From Himantopus leucocephalus (taxonomy: Eukaryota > Chordata > Aves > Charadriiformes > Recurvirostridae), in assembly GCA_003993805.1 (NCBI GenBank), contig RSEF01000031.1:25560556-25624555 (forward strand): DNA of 64,000 nucleotides. The letters run 5' to 3'. The notes beneath the pieces are model-generated. The model had not been told where the DNA came from and searched no databases. It was given only the letters and a program-made list of their open reading frames with translations. Position 1 is the first letter of the stretch. Every line of letters begins with the position of its first letter. Both the position numbers and the translations under genes were made by a program. Shown piece after piece: positions 1-10,734 of this stretch.

Positions 1-3000
1 TGAGACGGCATCATATTCTATCAGTAAAAGTACAAATGTGGGTATTTTTGAGAGTCAGAAAATGTTTGGATACTTGACACTGAAAAATAAATGAGCTTGT
101 ATTAAAATGTAGCTTGGGCAAAAGAGATAAAATTTTTTACATATTTTATACTCTTTCTGTGAGCAGATTACGATATAGTGAACTTCTTAATAGTTTTAAT
201 ATAAACTAATCATCAAGTTATTTTTACATTTTGCACATGATGCTAATCATGTTTGTAGCTTTATGGTGCTGAGTACAATGACTTTTTTATTTCTAGAATT
301 CAAGTAATGCTTTTATAAACTTGTCTCATGCTTATTTTTTATAAAGCTGCACAGAAAGGTCAAAGAAAGGGTTGTCTTTTATATTATGACAGCCCCCAGT
401 GGGTTAAAGAATAAAAGTGGTTTATAAATAAAAGCCTCTTTCATCTGTCCTTTGATCCCCCCCGTAACAAAACCTCCTTGCAAGTATTTTGCTTGACATA
501 GTCATCATTTCTTATTAGTTTCAAAATATCTGCAAGACAATGTCTTGATCTTCAGTTATGGGTACACTCTGCTGGGAACAGAGAAAGTGGTTTATTGTGC
601 AGGGAGAACAGAGGCCATACACTATTACTGTCCATGATTTTTGGCTCCCTGACCCTTGATAAACTGGGCTGGTGATTAGACCCCAGACATTTCAGGGCAG
701 ATCCATAGCTGGACGCAGATGGAATTACCTGAAAAAGTTGTGTATCTTAGCCACATCCTTCATCCCCGACTGAGCTTGCAACGTGTCTCTGTGCCAAGAG
801 CCATGAAAATAAAAGTTCTTCAGGGCAGCCCTGGACATTTGTGCTGCATGATTCAAGAAGTTTGTGGCACCAGCTGTCCTCCCGGTCTCTCAGGCAGAAG
901 GAACGGGAAGTACATCACATCCATGCCTCTGCCTCCATACCTTCCTGCTGCATTTTTGATCTGGCCTGAAACATGTGGTGGGGTGTTATGCCCCATGGAG
1001 AACGGCAGCAAGTTGACAAGGTGACCCACAGACCATTCCCAGACTCCAGCAGGGACATGGGGTGGATGGCAAAAGACAGGAGCGTCCCGCATTGAGCTCT
1101 GTGGGTTCCTGATGCACAGGCAGAGCGAGGCTCCAAGGGTAGAGCCAACAGTTTCAGCCTCTTGTTTTTGTGGGCTGGTAATAAAAGGGCCTTTGAAATG
1201 AGGAGAAACCCCTCTTTTTTAGAACTCTAACTGAGCTATGTGAAAGAGAAATAATTAATCTCACACACTGAAATAGATGAAAATAGAGAAATTTTAAAAG
1301 GACTCAACAGAGTCCTCTCAATAGATTATTTTTCATATTGTAGCATTTGAAATTTTAGTCTACTTGTAGCTTGTTGCTTACACTCAAACTATGTGGTGTT
1401 TGTTTAGTCCCTTTTCTCTTATAAAATTAAAGTTTACAAATGTATCATTAATTTTCCTTTATTAAAAACAGTTTTCCTGCATAAAAGTAATTCCAGCTGA
1501 TCATTAAAAACATACTTTAAGAGGCAAAGAAAATATATTGATTGCATAGAATTTGAAGGGCAAGAAATATGTTTTTAATTATTGTTATTTTATTAACGGA
1601 CAAGCACTATCTTATTAAATCTAAATTGGATGTGCACTGAGGAACACTAATGCGAACCATGCCTTAGACAAAAAATTAAATACACATTGGTACATAATAA
1701 AGCCCTCATGTACAATGGAGGTGGTTTACAAAAAGATCTTTCAACTTTTGAATAGACCAACATGCAAGTATTTTGCCATATGAGTTCACAGTAAGGTCTC
1801 TAGCATAAAGTACATTGCTGAAGAAAGCCTGATCCTTTTTTTCTGTTGGGATCATATGTTTCTGTAGCGCCATTAACTTCCAGGCTACTGCTTCCAATTT
1901 ATAGCAGTTCAAAATAAGATTTCGGCTGGAAAAGCTGGAACCACCCAGCTAAATAGTAGTAGGGTAGACATAAACTATCAAACATTGACCCCGAAAATGC
2001 ATTTCAATGCAATTAAATTCCTATGTAGAGCAGAACGCCACTCATCTTGACGTCCCTTTCCTCCCCTCCCCAGGCAGCCATTCGGTCATTGTCAGGAGTC
2101 AGAGCAGCTGGAGACGGTTATGGTCAGCATCCTGGACCAAAGCTCACCCTCTCAACCCTCCTGGTGTTTGACTGCAACCTGGGTTTCCAGTACACAGAAA
2201 AGTCTTCTTCCGCTTAAATTTGGTTTTGGTCCAACAACATAATAGGCTGATTGGAAGCAGCCCAGGCCTATTCCAGCTGTTTCTTCTGATACTCTCGTGC
2301 CGATAAGCAGACTCTCTAATCATGTCTGTCACCAAAATACCAAAGCACCAAAGCTGCAATGCCCACATATGTGTTGCACGTTCCCTTGTTTTGAGCAGGG
2401 ACAGTTGCTTGGGCTTTCAATGTAATTCTCCTGTTGCTTCACTCATCTGGTTCCAGAAAAAAACTGAGCATATTTGGTTATTCTTTAATGAAGGGATGTT
2501 ATTAGATCACTGATCTGAGCATAAGTACCTCAACCCACAGCAGCAGTGGGTTTGTCCAAGTCATATTGGAATACCAAAAAGGAATTTCCTGTATTTACTT
2601 GGAATAAACTATTTTCTGCAACAAATCTTAAGAATATGAACACTGTTTAGAGTGAGAAGTTGAAGGCACATAGACACAACAAAACTGATTTTTTTTCTCA
2701 GAAGGGAAGTTAATAACTTCTAGTTACTCAGTATTTCATAACCAGCGCCCTCAAAACTCTTAGCTGGAGATTCAGCCTTTCTGATGCTAGGGACTAGATG
2801 CCAACATCAGGGCATTTGTGTGGTCTAGTAGGAAGATAGTTAAAATTCTCCTGGTGTCCTGTTGGCTATGGAGATATAGGTATTTCACTGGGAAGTAAAG
2901 TAATTGTATTTGGCTCATGGGTGAGAGGATGAAGGGGTGCAGGCCCAGGTCCTACTGGCTTGTCATTGACATGACAATGTGCAGCAGTGAAAGGAAGGGG

Positions 3001-3116
3001 AGATGGTGGCAGCTCTTCACAACTCAGCAAACCTGCCAGTCACTCCTTTGGCAACTATTTCTCTTACTGCCCAGGAAGCTGAGGAGGAAGGTGGGCAGAA
3101 GGGAGTTACTGCTGTG
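1..3116. other. AT-rich non-coding sequence
   Basis: No supported gene or recognisable repeat. The open frames here (up to about 100 codons) are short, overlap on opposite strands and match no family I know. AT-rich unique sequence with scattered AATAAA words and short homopolymers. Confidence 0.6.
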
Positions 3117-3164
3117 GTAGACCTTTGTTATGGCAGACCTTTGCCATGGCAGACCTCTGCCGTA
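3117..3164. repeat. Tandem repeat, 3 x 16 bp
   Basis: Three adjacent 16-bp units of the form GCAGACCTTTGCCATG occupy 3117-3132, 3133-3148 and 3149-3164, with two to four differences between units. It is an isolated minisatellite-like expansion in unique sequence. Confidence 0.8.
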
Positions 3165-3992
3165 GCACATTTTGACATGATTGGGAAGGTGTGGCAGATG
3201 ACAGTGTGTTCCCTCAGCTCCTTCACCACAGTGCCAATTCTGATTCACAGGCTGGAAACTGGATGACAGTGCATAATGTACTGGAAAATTCCCTAATTCT
3301 GATCCATAGCCTACATTTTCCAAGACATTTAGAGAATTGGATTTTTTAATATCTTCTTTCTTTAGGTATATTTGAGAAAAAACAATTTTTACGCAAAATA
3401 AGCCAAATCATGACAATTTCATGCTGGAAAGCATACTGTGAAATCAGTGAGAGCTTTTCCCAAGTTAAGGCCTAGATGATTTTGCCTTAAAATAGAAAAA
3501 GAGGAGCATAAAGTATCAAACCTTCCAAAATGCCAGTTAACTGACTAAGGCAGCACAACAAGCAGATTGTCTCCAGAGTTTCTCTGTCTTCGAAGTTAAT
3601 TTAAGGACTCCAGCTGGTTAAGGACTCCAGAAAAGGTCCAAGTAGCTTGTAAGTACCTGCACACAATTGACTTTTCTATCTGAAAAAAACACAGATCAGT
3701 TGGTAATCGATGACCAACAAAAGCTCAGTTTAAAGACAAGTATGCTAAAATGATCAGCACTGAGGACACCAAGTCATTTCATTGTTGCTGGCCTTCATAC
3801 CATACTTGGACAATATGCCAAGCACAGATGACACTCTCTAACAAATCTGAATCCCCAAAGACTATACCTTGAGATGTCTTGGACTGCCTGCCTGAATTGA
3901 AGGCACTGAACTGAAGTTCTTTGCAGAAGGTATTCTATCAGTAATTACAGAGCATAGTTTAGCTACCAAGGTTAAAACTGATCGAGTTTCTA

Positions 3993-4014
3993 AATAAGCC
4001 TAAAAAGGCTTATT
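3993..4014. repeat. Perfect hairpin, 9-bp stem
   Basis: AATAAGCCT (3993-4001) pairs exactly with AGGCTTATT (4006-4014) across a 4-A loop. There is no U tract or gene context that would make it a terminator, and no function is evident. Confidence 0.8.
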
Positions 4015-4355
4015 AGTAGTACAGAGTTAGACTCCTTTGCCAGTAGCTAATGAAAACCCTCCTAGACCTACAATGTTCTGGTCTCATAGAACAAGCATTT
4101 TCCAGTATCAAGAATATTTTTTTTCAGCTAAAAGAAAACAGCTTTTCAGATTTTGTTTATATTTCGCTATATTGGGAATGCGGTTCAGTCCAGAACTAAT
4201 GTGCTCAGAAAAGAAAAACAGAGACATAAGAGATCGGGTTTGCATGTAAGTAAATGTATGTCCATTTGAATTTCATGAAACCACTACTATCAACAAGTCA
4301 ACCACTACTGTGAACATTATTAGAGTCATAAGATGCATTTATGCTAGGATGAAGC

Positions 4356-4380
4356 AGCTACATAGTGAAGCTATGTAGCT
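4356..4380. repeat. Perfect hairpin, 10-bp stem
   Basis: AGCTACATAG (4356-4365) pairs exactly with CTATGTAGCT (4371-4380) around the loop TGAAG. The stem is too short for a microRNA precursor, so it may be a chance palindrome. Confidence 0.8.
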
Positions 4381-4711
4381 AAACTTCTCTAGTATATGTA
4401 TCCTTGAAATCTTCTTAGAAGAGCTCGTTAAACAGATTACTGTTATGCAGAGGCCAGTCTCATGGTATTGCAATCTCATTTTGAATGAAGTATCCCTCTG
4501 TCAGGCTCCACATGAACAATGAATGAAGCATAGCCCCAGAGGCTGAGCAAGACAAAGCAAGCCTGGGAAGATGATGGAGTTGGTAGAAGACCCACCAGAG
4601 TTCAAGATGCAGACCCACAGAAGGCTATTTCAAGCCATGGGCTCTTCATTCTGTGTTTTCAGTCACTTCATTAGCTTAACAAAACTTAACAAATCAGCAC
4701 GCCACAGCTGA

Positions 4712-5282
4712 GCTGTGGTAACCAACAGCTCCTGGGAAGCACACAGGAAAGCACAGAAGTCTCCACCTTGGTGCATCCATCTGCAGATGATGGGTGGCAG
4801 CCAAGAGGAAGGCAGTCATCAAATATCTTTGTTGTTGATAACAGTGATGACCAGGGCACGTGATGTTTTCAATATTGTTGGTTTCAGGCAGAGGAAGGCA
4901 ATTATGAAACTGTAGTCCAGAGATCTCAGAAGTACTGAAGTGAAATAGAGAAACACATTGTTTTTAAACAGAAGCACAGAAATTGCTTGAGGTCCAAAAA
5001 GCTCAAAATAGCTTGAGGTCACAGACCCAATCTTGCAAATCTGGGGCTGCGTCCCTAGATGCAGGGCTAGATTTTAGGGCTAGATTTCCCTAGATTTCAG
5101 GGCTGCATCCCTGAAAAGGGAGTAGATGGCAATTGGGAACAGCACTTGTTCCCTGGAACCAAAGCTCCCATGGGACACAGACTTACCTTTTTATAAGGCA
5201 ACAGAAGACCATGATCACAAGCATTGGACAGCTTTGGAAAGATTTGGTGCTGTGAGGCTAAAGCTAAACAAATGTAGATGAT
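4712..5282 (+). pseudogene. Ty3/gypsy reverse transcriptase remnant
   Basis: Two recognisable pieces remain. The first (4715-4915) is open and collinear with the region from the fingers domain to the palm start. A segment reading HQISLLLITVMTRARDVFNI fits the family pattern in which a His-Tyr-Pro-Leu-Pro stretch precedes Ala-Lys-Val-Phe-Ser. The second piece (about 5165-5278) covers the end of the palm: KATEDHDHKHW followed by LKLNKC matches the stretch after the catalytic aspartate pair. The pair itself reads Thr-Asp at about 5177-5182, so one catalytic aspartate is lost. An in-frame stop follows the Cys codon. The intervening 250 bp carries local duplications and does not align. The enzyme is dead. 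Confidence 0.72.
4985..5114. repeat. Cluster of short local duplications inside the RT remnant
   Basis: GCTTGAGGTC occurs at 4985-4994 and 5011-5020. AGGGCTAGATTT is duplicated at 5063-5074 and 5077-5088. GGGCTGCRTCCCT occurs near 5043 and again near 5100. These modules interrupt alignment of the reverse transcriptase, so they are likely rearrangements made after insertion. Confidence 0.7.
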
Positions 5283-5518
5283 AAGAAGGTGTCATGCAAA
5301 GGGTGCAGATGGGAGAGAAGGGAACCTAGCAAAGATCATAATAATGCTATGGCCATGACTGCATAATTGCTTGAACAAAGAAAGAAAGGGTGCGATGATT
5401 TCTTGGAACGGTGCTTTACGTAGAGAAATTTATGACTAATGTAGTTGTCTGAACCAGCAGCCTTAGAGCATGACTGCTCAAAAACATTCAAAGAACAACA
5501 GATGCAAACCTTAAGAGA

Positions 5519-5946
5519 GCGCTTGAGAAACTGAAGGATTTAATTAAAGAGGCCCCAGTCCTGAAATACTATGACAATAAGCACAAAAGTAACTTGCCCA
5601 TGGATGCATCCCAGGAGAGTATTGGCACAATACTCTTTCAATAACACAGTTGAAGCTGGAGACAAGTGGCTAATGCATCATGGCCACTAACAAAAACTGA
5701 ATGTAAATATGCTGAAAGAATGAAGGAGGCTTTGGCCTTAAGCCATGACTGTAAAAAAAATTCCTTTATTTATGGGACACCACTGTTAGCTGAAACTGAC
5801 CATAAACCACATACTGCTATTGCCAAGATAGGCCTGATAAATACCTCCTGGAGAATACAGAGACTGTTTTTTCAGCTACAAATGTATGTTTTACAAATTG
5901 AGTAAGCCTGGGTGAGATTTGGTGGTTGCAGGCAAACTCCTGATCA
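5519..5946 (+). pseudogene. Ty3/gypsy RNase H and tether remnant
   Basis: This is the best-preserved part of the element. One reading frame runs from 5519 to 5905, interrupted by only two stops (5642-5644 and 5651-5653). It begins with the LKDLIKEAPVLKYYD segment that links RT to RNase H in gypsy elements. It then shows MDAS (first catalytic Asp), LTKTE, a KEALAL segment (catalytic Glu) and ETDHKP (catalytic Asp), followed by RIQRLFFQLQMY, which fits the conserved RLQRMLLRLQ-Y tether. A one-base shift near 5900 continues with a KPG-DLVVAGKL stretch like the KPGK-ADTLSR motif. No catalytic residue of the D-E-D triad appears lost, although the frame is broken. Confidence 0.82.
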
Positions 5947-6202
5947 TTTTACAAAACTTCCAGACATTGATCATAGATGTGCCAAGCCTCCTAAAAAAAA
6001 AAAAAAAAGAGAGAAAACCCTCTCCACTTACATGCAAAATGTGAACTCTGAGTTATCACTAATGAGTTTGAGATAAAAGGGAAGGTAATTCAGCCTTTGG
6101 CACAAAGCTGCTGCTTCCATATTGTAACCCCTTACTGTACCTTGGCAGTGAGGCCTGAATAGTACATGTGGATTTTTAAAGAAGCTTGAATGGATAATCC
6201 TG
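5947..6202. other. Linker between RNase H and integrase remnants
   Basis: Contains a run of about 16 A at 5993-6008 and no recognisable domain. By position it should correspond to the gypsy segment between tether and integrase zinc-binding region. Confidence 0.5.
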
Positions 6203-6775
6203 AATGTATTAAAAAAAGGTACATGAAAGCCATTAAGGGATAAGAATTCTAAGAGAAAGACCAGAGGCTGTTGAGAAATCAACAGTGATATTAAAGCAAT
6301 TCAGTATTATTTAAAAACTTTGCTTATGCCAAAAACACAGGACAACTCCCTCCAAAAGAACCCGTGAAGATGGCAAACGAAAAATAAATATGTGTAAATC
6401 TTCTTGCAATTTGTATTTATTACATTAATAATAATTAAAATGTATTATTGTTGTTGCTGTTGTTGCTGTTCCTGTTGTTACTATTCTTTCCCCAGTGTGG
6501 CCTTCCTAGAAGTTACTGCAGCCAAACAGACAATCATTTACTCCGCATTCATTTTGACTAAACCTGACTTACCAAGCACAGTAACATCTGACAACAGGCC
6601 ACAATGCAGCGGGTACCACTGAATGTAATTTCACTGAAATACAGATTTAGGTTTATCACCACTAATTCCCGGGACCTTCAAAGTTTCAAGGCTAATGGAA
6701 AAGTGCCAGAAGAACACAGCGCTGTCTCTAAAATAAAAGACTGGGGGAGTGAGACTGATCCACATTTAGCACCAG
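6203..6775 (+). pseudogene. Ty3/gypsy integrase remnant
   Basis: Three collinear islands in different frames support this. Near 6278-6295 a segment reading INSDIK followed by KNP fits the gypsy zinc-binding region, where Gly-Met-Asn-x-Asp-Ile leads to the second Cys pair; the cysteines are gone. At 6497-6604 an open stretch beginning VAFLEVTAAKQT and ending LPSTVTSDNRPQ matches the core around the second catalytic Asp (family pattern IPxxVxSDNGPQ). At 6688-6771 ANGK, then SKIKDWG and DPHLA, matches the SNGKAE...VK...DPYLA block after the third catalytic position. The first catalytic region is replaced by a TTG-type microsatellite. Non-functional. Confidence 0.72.
6442..6482. repeat. Imperfect (TTG/CTG)n microsatellite
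   Basis: About 40 bp of interrupted TTG, CTG and CCTG triplets inside the integrase remnant, in the interval where the first catalytic Asp of the core would be expected. Confidence 0.85.
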
Positions 6776-7374
6776 CGTAGGTAGCTGTGGGGACCTGGTC
6801 TCTTGCAAAGGCAAGCTGGAGTGTGCTGCGTTGCAGAAAGGCTCTTGCTGCACTGGGCTGGTGGCTCACATTCAGGGCAGTGGCTAACAGACCTCCAAAC
6901 TCCCTGTTTATCACTGATCCTTCAATGCTTACCACATCGACAATTTCTGTACTGTTACGGACACATGCACATTACCACTATGACTGTCAAACAGCAAATA
7001 TAAGCATGCTACAGTATATCAGAAGAATATTTTATGGCAGTTTTATCTGCATGTACACAGGAGTATTTGCTGAGATGGAAAAACTGTTTAAAAACTTGCT
7101 GACAATTTCTACATCAGGAACCATGCCCAATGAGGACAGTCCTTAAGGGATACTTTTTGAAGATGTCAGTTAATTCCTAGTTAGAAAACCTAATGACTTT
7201 TACCATTGCCGCTCCTAAAGTCCTGTCGTTACTCAAACATCTGTTTTCACATTTAAAATGAAATTTTAACCCTCACTGAAAAAAAACTTGAAAACATTAA
7301 GCCCAATGGCAAATGCAAGGAACACCCAGTGCACCATCTTTTCAACCTCTTTGGGGATGGCAAGGGGGTTTGGT
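6776..7374. other. Non-coding sequence after the integrase remnant
   Basis: An open frame of 119 codons at 6787-7146 overlaps shorter frames and matches nothing after the integrase core with confidence. The 3' part of the gypsy element and its LTR, if still present, would lie here or in the following gap. Confidence 0.4.
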
Positions 7375-7396
7375 TCTTTTTCTTTTTTTTTTTTTT
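7375..7396. repeat. Poly-T tract at a gap edge
   Basis: TTC followed by T runs of 5 and at least 14 lead directly into the N block, so the true length of the homopolymer is unknown. Confidence 0.9.
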
Positions 7397-7496
7397 NNNN
7401 NNNNNNNNNNNNNNNNNNNNNNNNNNNNNNNNNNNNNNNNNNNNNNNNNNNNNNNNNNNNNNNNNNNNNNNNNNNNNNNNNNNNNNNNNNNNNNNN
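7397..7496. other. Assembly gap (100 N)
   Basis: Exactly 100 unknown bases, a conventional placeholder size, directly after a poly-T tract. Open frames crossing it are artefacts. Confidence 0.98.
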
Positions 7497-10400
7497 CAGA
7501 GCTGGCATTTCAGGCTTCTAAATTAATGGAACTCAGGAGCAAATTCCCTCTAAGCATCAGCGGGAACATCGCAGGGTTCACTTAAAGTCTGATCCCAGGC
7601 ACCCTGTTGGGGAAGGGGCAGCTCAGAGCAACTTCAGTGGCTGCACAGGGAGACTTCGGTGCAGGCTTAGGGCCGGTGGTTGAGCACACCCTTTTCCCAC
7701 TCAGTGGGTGTCCGGGGCTGTACCAGAGGCTATCAGCAGGTCATTATCCATGATAAGGATGCCATCATACACAGAGGGAGCTCTTGAAAAAAAGCTGCCT
7801 GTCGAATCAACCGTGGGTGAGTAAGTCTTCAGGGAGAGCTGGATTCTCTCCCTCCTTTGCTTTGTTTTTGTGAGTGTGAAGGAAAGGAAGTGTTTGAGAT
7901 ACAAAGTTAGTTATTTTCTTTGTTATCGTGAAGCTGCAAAATGCTTAGGCAAGATTTATTTCATGCTGAAAGTTAAGCTTAGAGGATTTTTTATTTTTGA
8001 AGGGCCTGATGATTTGAGCCTGCAGGAGATAAAACAGATTCCATTTGTTGCACTTCCTTGCTCTGGAGTTTTATTATTTCCTCAGTATTTATCAGGCTTC
8101 CTCTTCTTTAATATAGATGCCTTTTTTTTGCTAAAGTACTTTTTAGAGGTAACCAATTAAAAATCCACAATGTGCGTTCATCACACTAATTGATAAACAT
8201 GCAACTGTGTTTTCTATTATCTCATCTGGAGAGAGTAATTTCTGAATTTTCTTCTGGAAAGGAATGTGGTGAATGGATGTACTACCTTTAACCTTCCTGC
8301 TTTTCTACACTTAGTTTACTCGTAGATATAGATTTTGACCTAAAATAAGATTGGGCATTGCTGCCATTCATTAACACATGAATATCTGAGACTAGTACAC
8401 AGAACTAATTGCAAAAGGGAGCAGGCTTTGTAGAAATCTTACAAGTCTCCCTGGTCTCCTATTAATAGTTGAGGAAAATGGACTTCTGGCCATCCGCAGG
8501 AAATGGTGATAAAATGAAAGTTAACAACTCTTGTACATCAGAGATAAGCAGGAGGCTTGAGACTGCTTCAGCCCTGGGCAGAGTAAGAGGAATGCCAAGC
8601 TGCATTGCAGCACAGCAGTAAGTAAATTGTGTGTACACACTTGCACCTTGAATCCTCCAAATCACTGCCATGAAGAAATGGTAAAATATTAAAAGGAGAT
8701 GCAAGTTTTGTTTGCATTTACCGTAGGCCAAATTTGTCTCTGGTGCAACTTGAGAACACTGGAGTTTTGCTTCATTGTTACTGTTAACACATACAATTCA
8801 GAAAAGATTTTCGTTAGTATTTCGTTGGGAAGAATTTATCTGCTGGCAACAATTCAAAAGTTAAGGAAGATTTATACACTGGAGAAACATTGTGTATTCC
8901 TTGGGTATAATCCCAAATTCCCTCCACTTTCACCTCCGAGGAGTCATTAGCATTTATCAGGTAAATAATCTGTAAAAGGCAGATTATACCCCTATAAATC
9001 CATTATAATTACATTGATTTCAGAAATGTTACTAAAGATTTATGCCCACGTAACTGAGCTCACAGTTGGTAACCTCTCTAAGGAAGACTTTAAATATCTC
9101 CTCCAGAGAAAACAGCCCTTACCATGTGCTATTTTTTCTGTTCTACGTGTCCTCACCTTCCATCATAATGAATTATTTTATATAAATACAACATGAGGTA
9201 ATGACACTAACTGAGAAGGAAAATAAATTCACACTAGAATATCAAGCTGAAGTCTTCCCACCTGCTTTTTATTAACACAGACCACCATCTTAACATTATT
9301 TAGCATCACGTTCTTATTTAATTCAGCCCACCTATTCCCTCTTTACCTTGCCTACTTGACAAAAAACTTTCTTCTCAGTGCATTTTAATACCAAGCACAT
9401 AAGTTCCAACCGGCATTTTCACAGACTCCTCAGACTAAATTCTTAGAGAAAGCTCATTCATCGGCTATTTTCTGCTGCATATCCAGACACTAATGCGCAC
9501 TTCTGTTCTTATGAACCATTTTGAAGCGTCAGCTCAGCCTTCACTGAATCTAGGCTGAAGCCTGTGATGTACTGTGGATACTGCTTTGGAGAGGCTCACA
9601 GGAGTCCCAGTCACAGACCCTGGAGCCCTTTGTGTCACTGCTTTATGGACAACATCAAGTCCAGTATTTCTTGCACAAAACATACACAGATAATGCATTG
9701 TAACAATATGAATACTCAAAATTAATGGAGATTGCAAAAGACATTTATTTACTCATTGATATAGAAGATCTAGTGATCCTAAGCATCTACATAGTCAGTC
9801 TCAGAAATGTCTTAAAGTGTTACTGTTTCAATTATAAAGTTACCTCTTCAAGACTGTATTTGCAAAAAAGCAGAGCATTAATCATTATTATGTTTATTCT
9901 TGAGAATGAACATCATTGCGACTTTGTGGGAGGAAGTGGAATCACATAGGCTGCAATTTGTTATAATTCAGGTTATTTATTCATGTAATGGAGGCATGTA
10001 TAGAAGCTGTGCTCCAGATCAAGAGCCCAGAGTTGCGGGAAGTCTGCAACACCATTGGAGCATGAGTGAATGCTCTGTAGGAACCCTGTTACTGGGGATA
10101 ATGCCATGAACCTCAGAACAGTAGCCTCAGTTAAAGTGCCAAAATCCTTAAGAGTGTAAATGAAGAAATAATCCCCACATCATCTTAGGGAAAAGTAAAT
10201 GGTTGGAGGATATGGATAACAGAAAGAAAAGCATGTGATCAGGTACACCAAACATCTGCATAACCAGATGGTTCCAGAATGCAATCAGCTGTTTATTATG
10301 TAAATATACATATTGCTTTTTCCTCTTCTCACATCTCAGTTGAAGTATCATTAGCTGGTAATTTTCTCATATATGTCACCATTAAAAAAAAAAATCTCAT

Positions 10401-10734
10401 TTTTATTCCAACAGATTAGGTGTGGAAAAAACATTAATAAAAATATTTCGATCTTTGACAAGACTCCCTGCTGGTAGAGACAAATCCCAAGACGGTGAGT
10501 GCAGGGCATTGCATGTCCTCATCATCCTGATCAGTCAGGGAGAAGACTGGTTACAGTCCGTATCACTGATGGATCTCAGGGACAAGTGCCACCTGGGGGA
10601 ATAAGGGCAGTCAGTCCCCAGAGGATTGCATGGAGAGGTGGTGTGATCAATGGTCTTAACAAGATGCCTGTTGCACAGGCATCTAGCTCTAGCCCTTCCT
10701 CTCACAAGGCAGCAGGTTTACCAGTAAGCGTAGA
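7497..10734. other. Non-coding sequence, no recognised element
   Basis: No gene supported. Open frames of 60-96 codons on both strands show no known motif. Largely AT-rich; 7600-7760 is somewhat richer in GC. Confidence 0.55.

Larger units (their letters stand above)
3165..4711. other. Non-coding sequence upstream of the gypsy pol remnant
   Basis: No supported gene. Contains a 17-bp-period duplication (TTAAGGACTCCAG at 3601-3613 and 3618-3630) and two perfect hairpins listed separately. A gypsy gag-protease region would be expected here if the element was once complete, but I could not recognise a zinc knuckle, a protease motif or a 5' LTR. Confidence 0.5.
4712..6775 (+). mobile_element. Decayed Ty3/gypsy LTR-retrotransposon pol region
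   Basis: Three pol domains appear in the canonical Ty3/gypsy order on one strand: reverse transcriptase (4712-5282), RNase H plus tether (5519-5946) and integrase (6203-6775). Each is recognised from collinear motifs rather than one open frame; stops and frameshifts separate them. The RNase H-tether wording resembles the Mag-like lineage of Ty3/gypsy more than vertebrate retroviruses, but the lineage call is inference. No LTRs, primer-binding site or gag were recognised, so the outer limits are unknown. Non-retroviral gypsy elements are scarce in birds, which makes the copy notable. It is inactive. Confidence 0.8.

Noticed and set aside
7266..7585. Several open frames crossing the N block
   Set aside because: They are open only because unknown bases cannot form stops.
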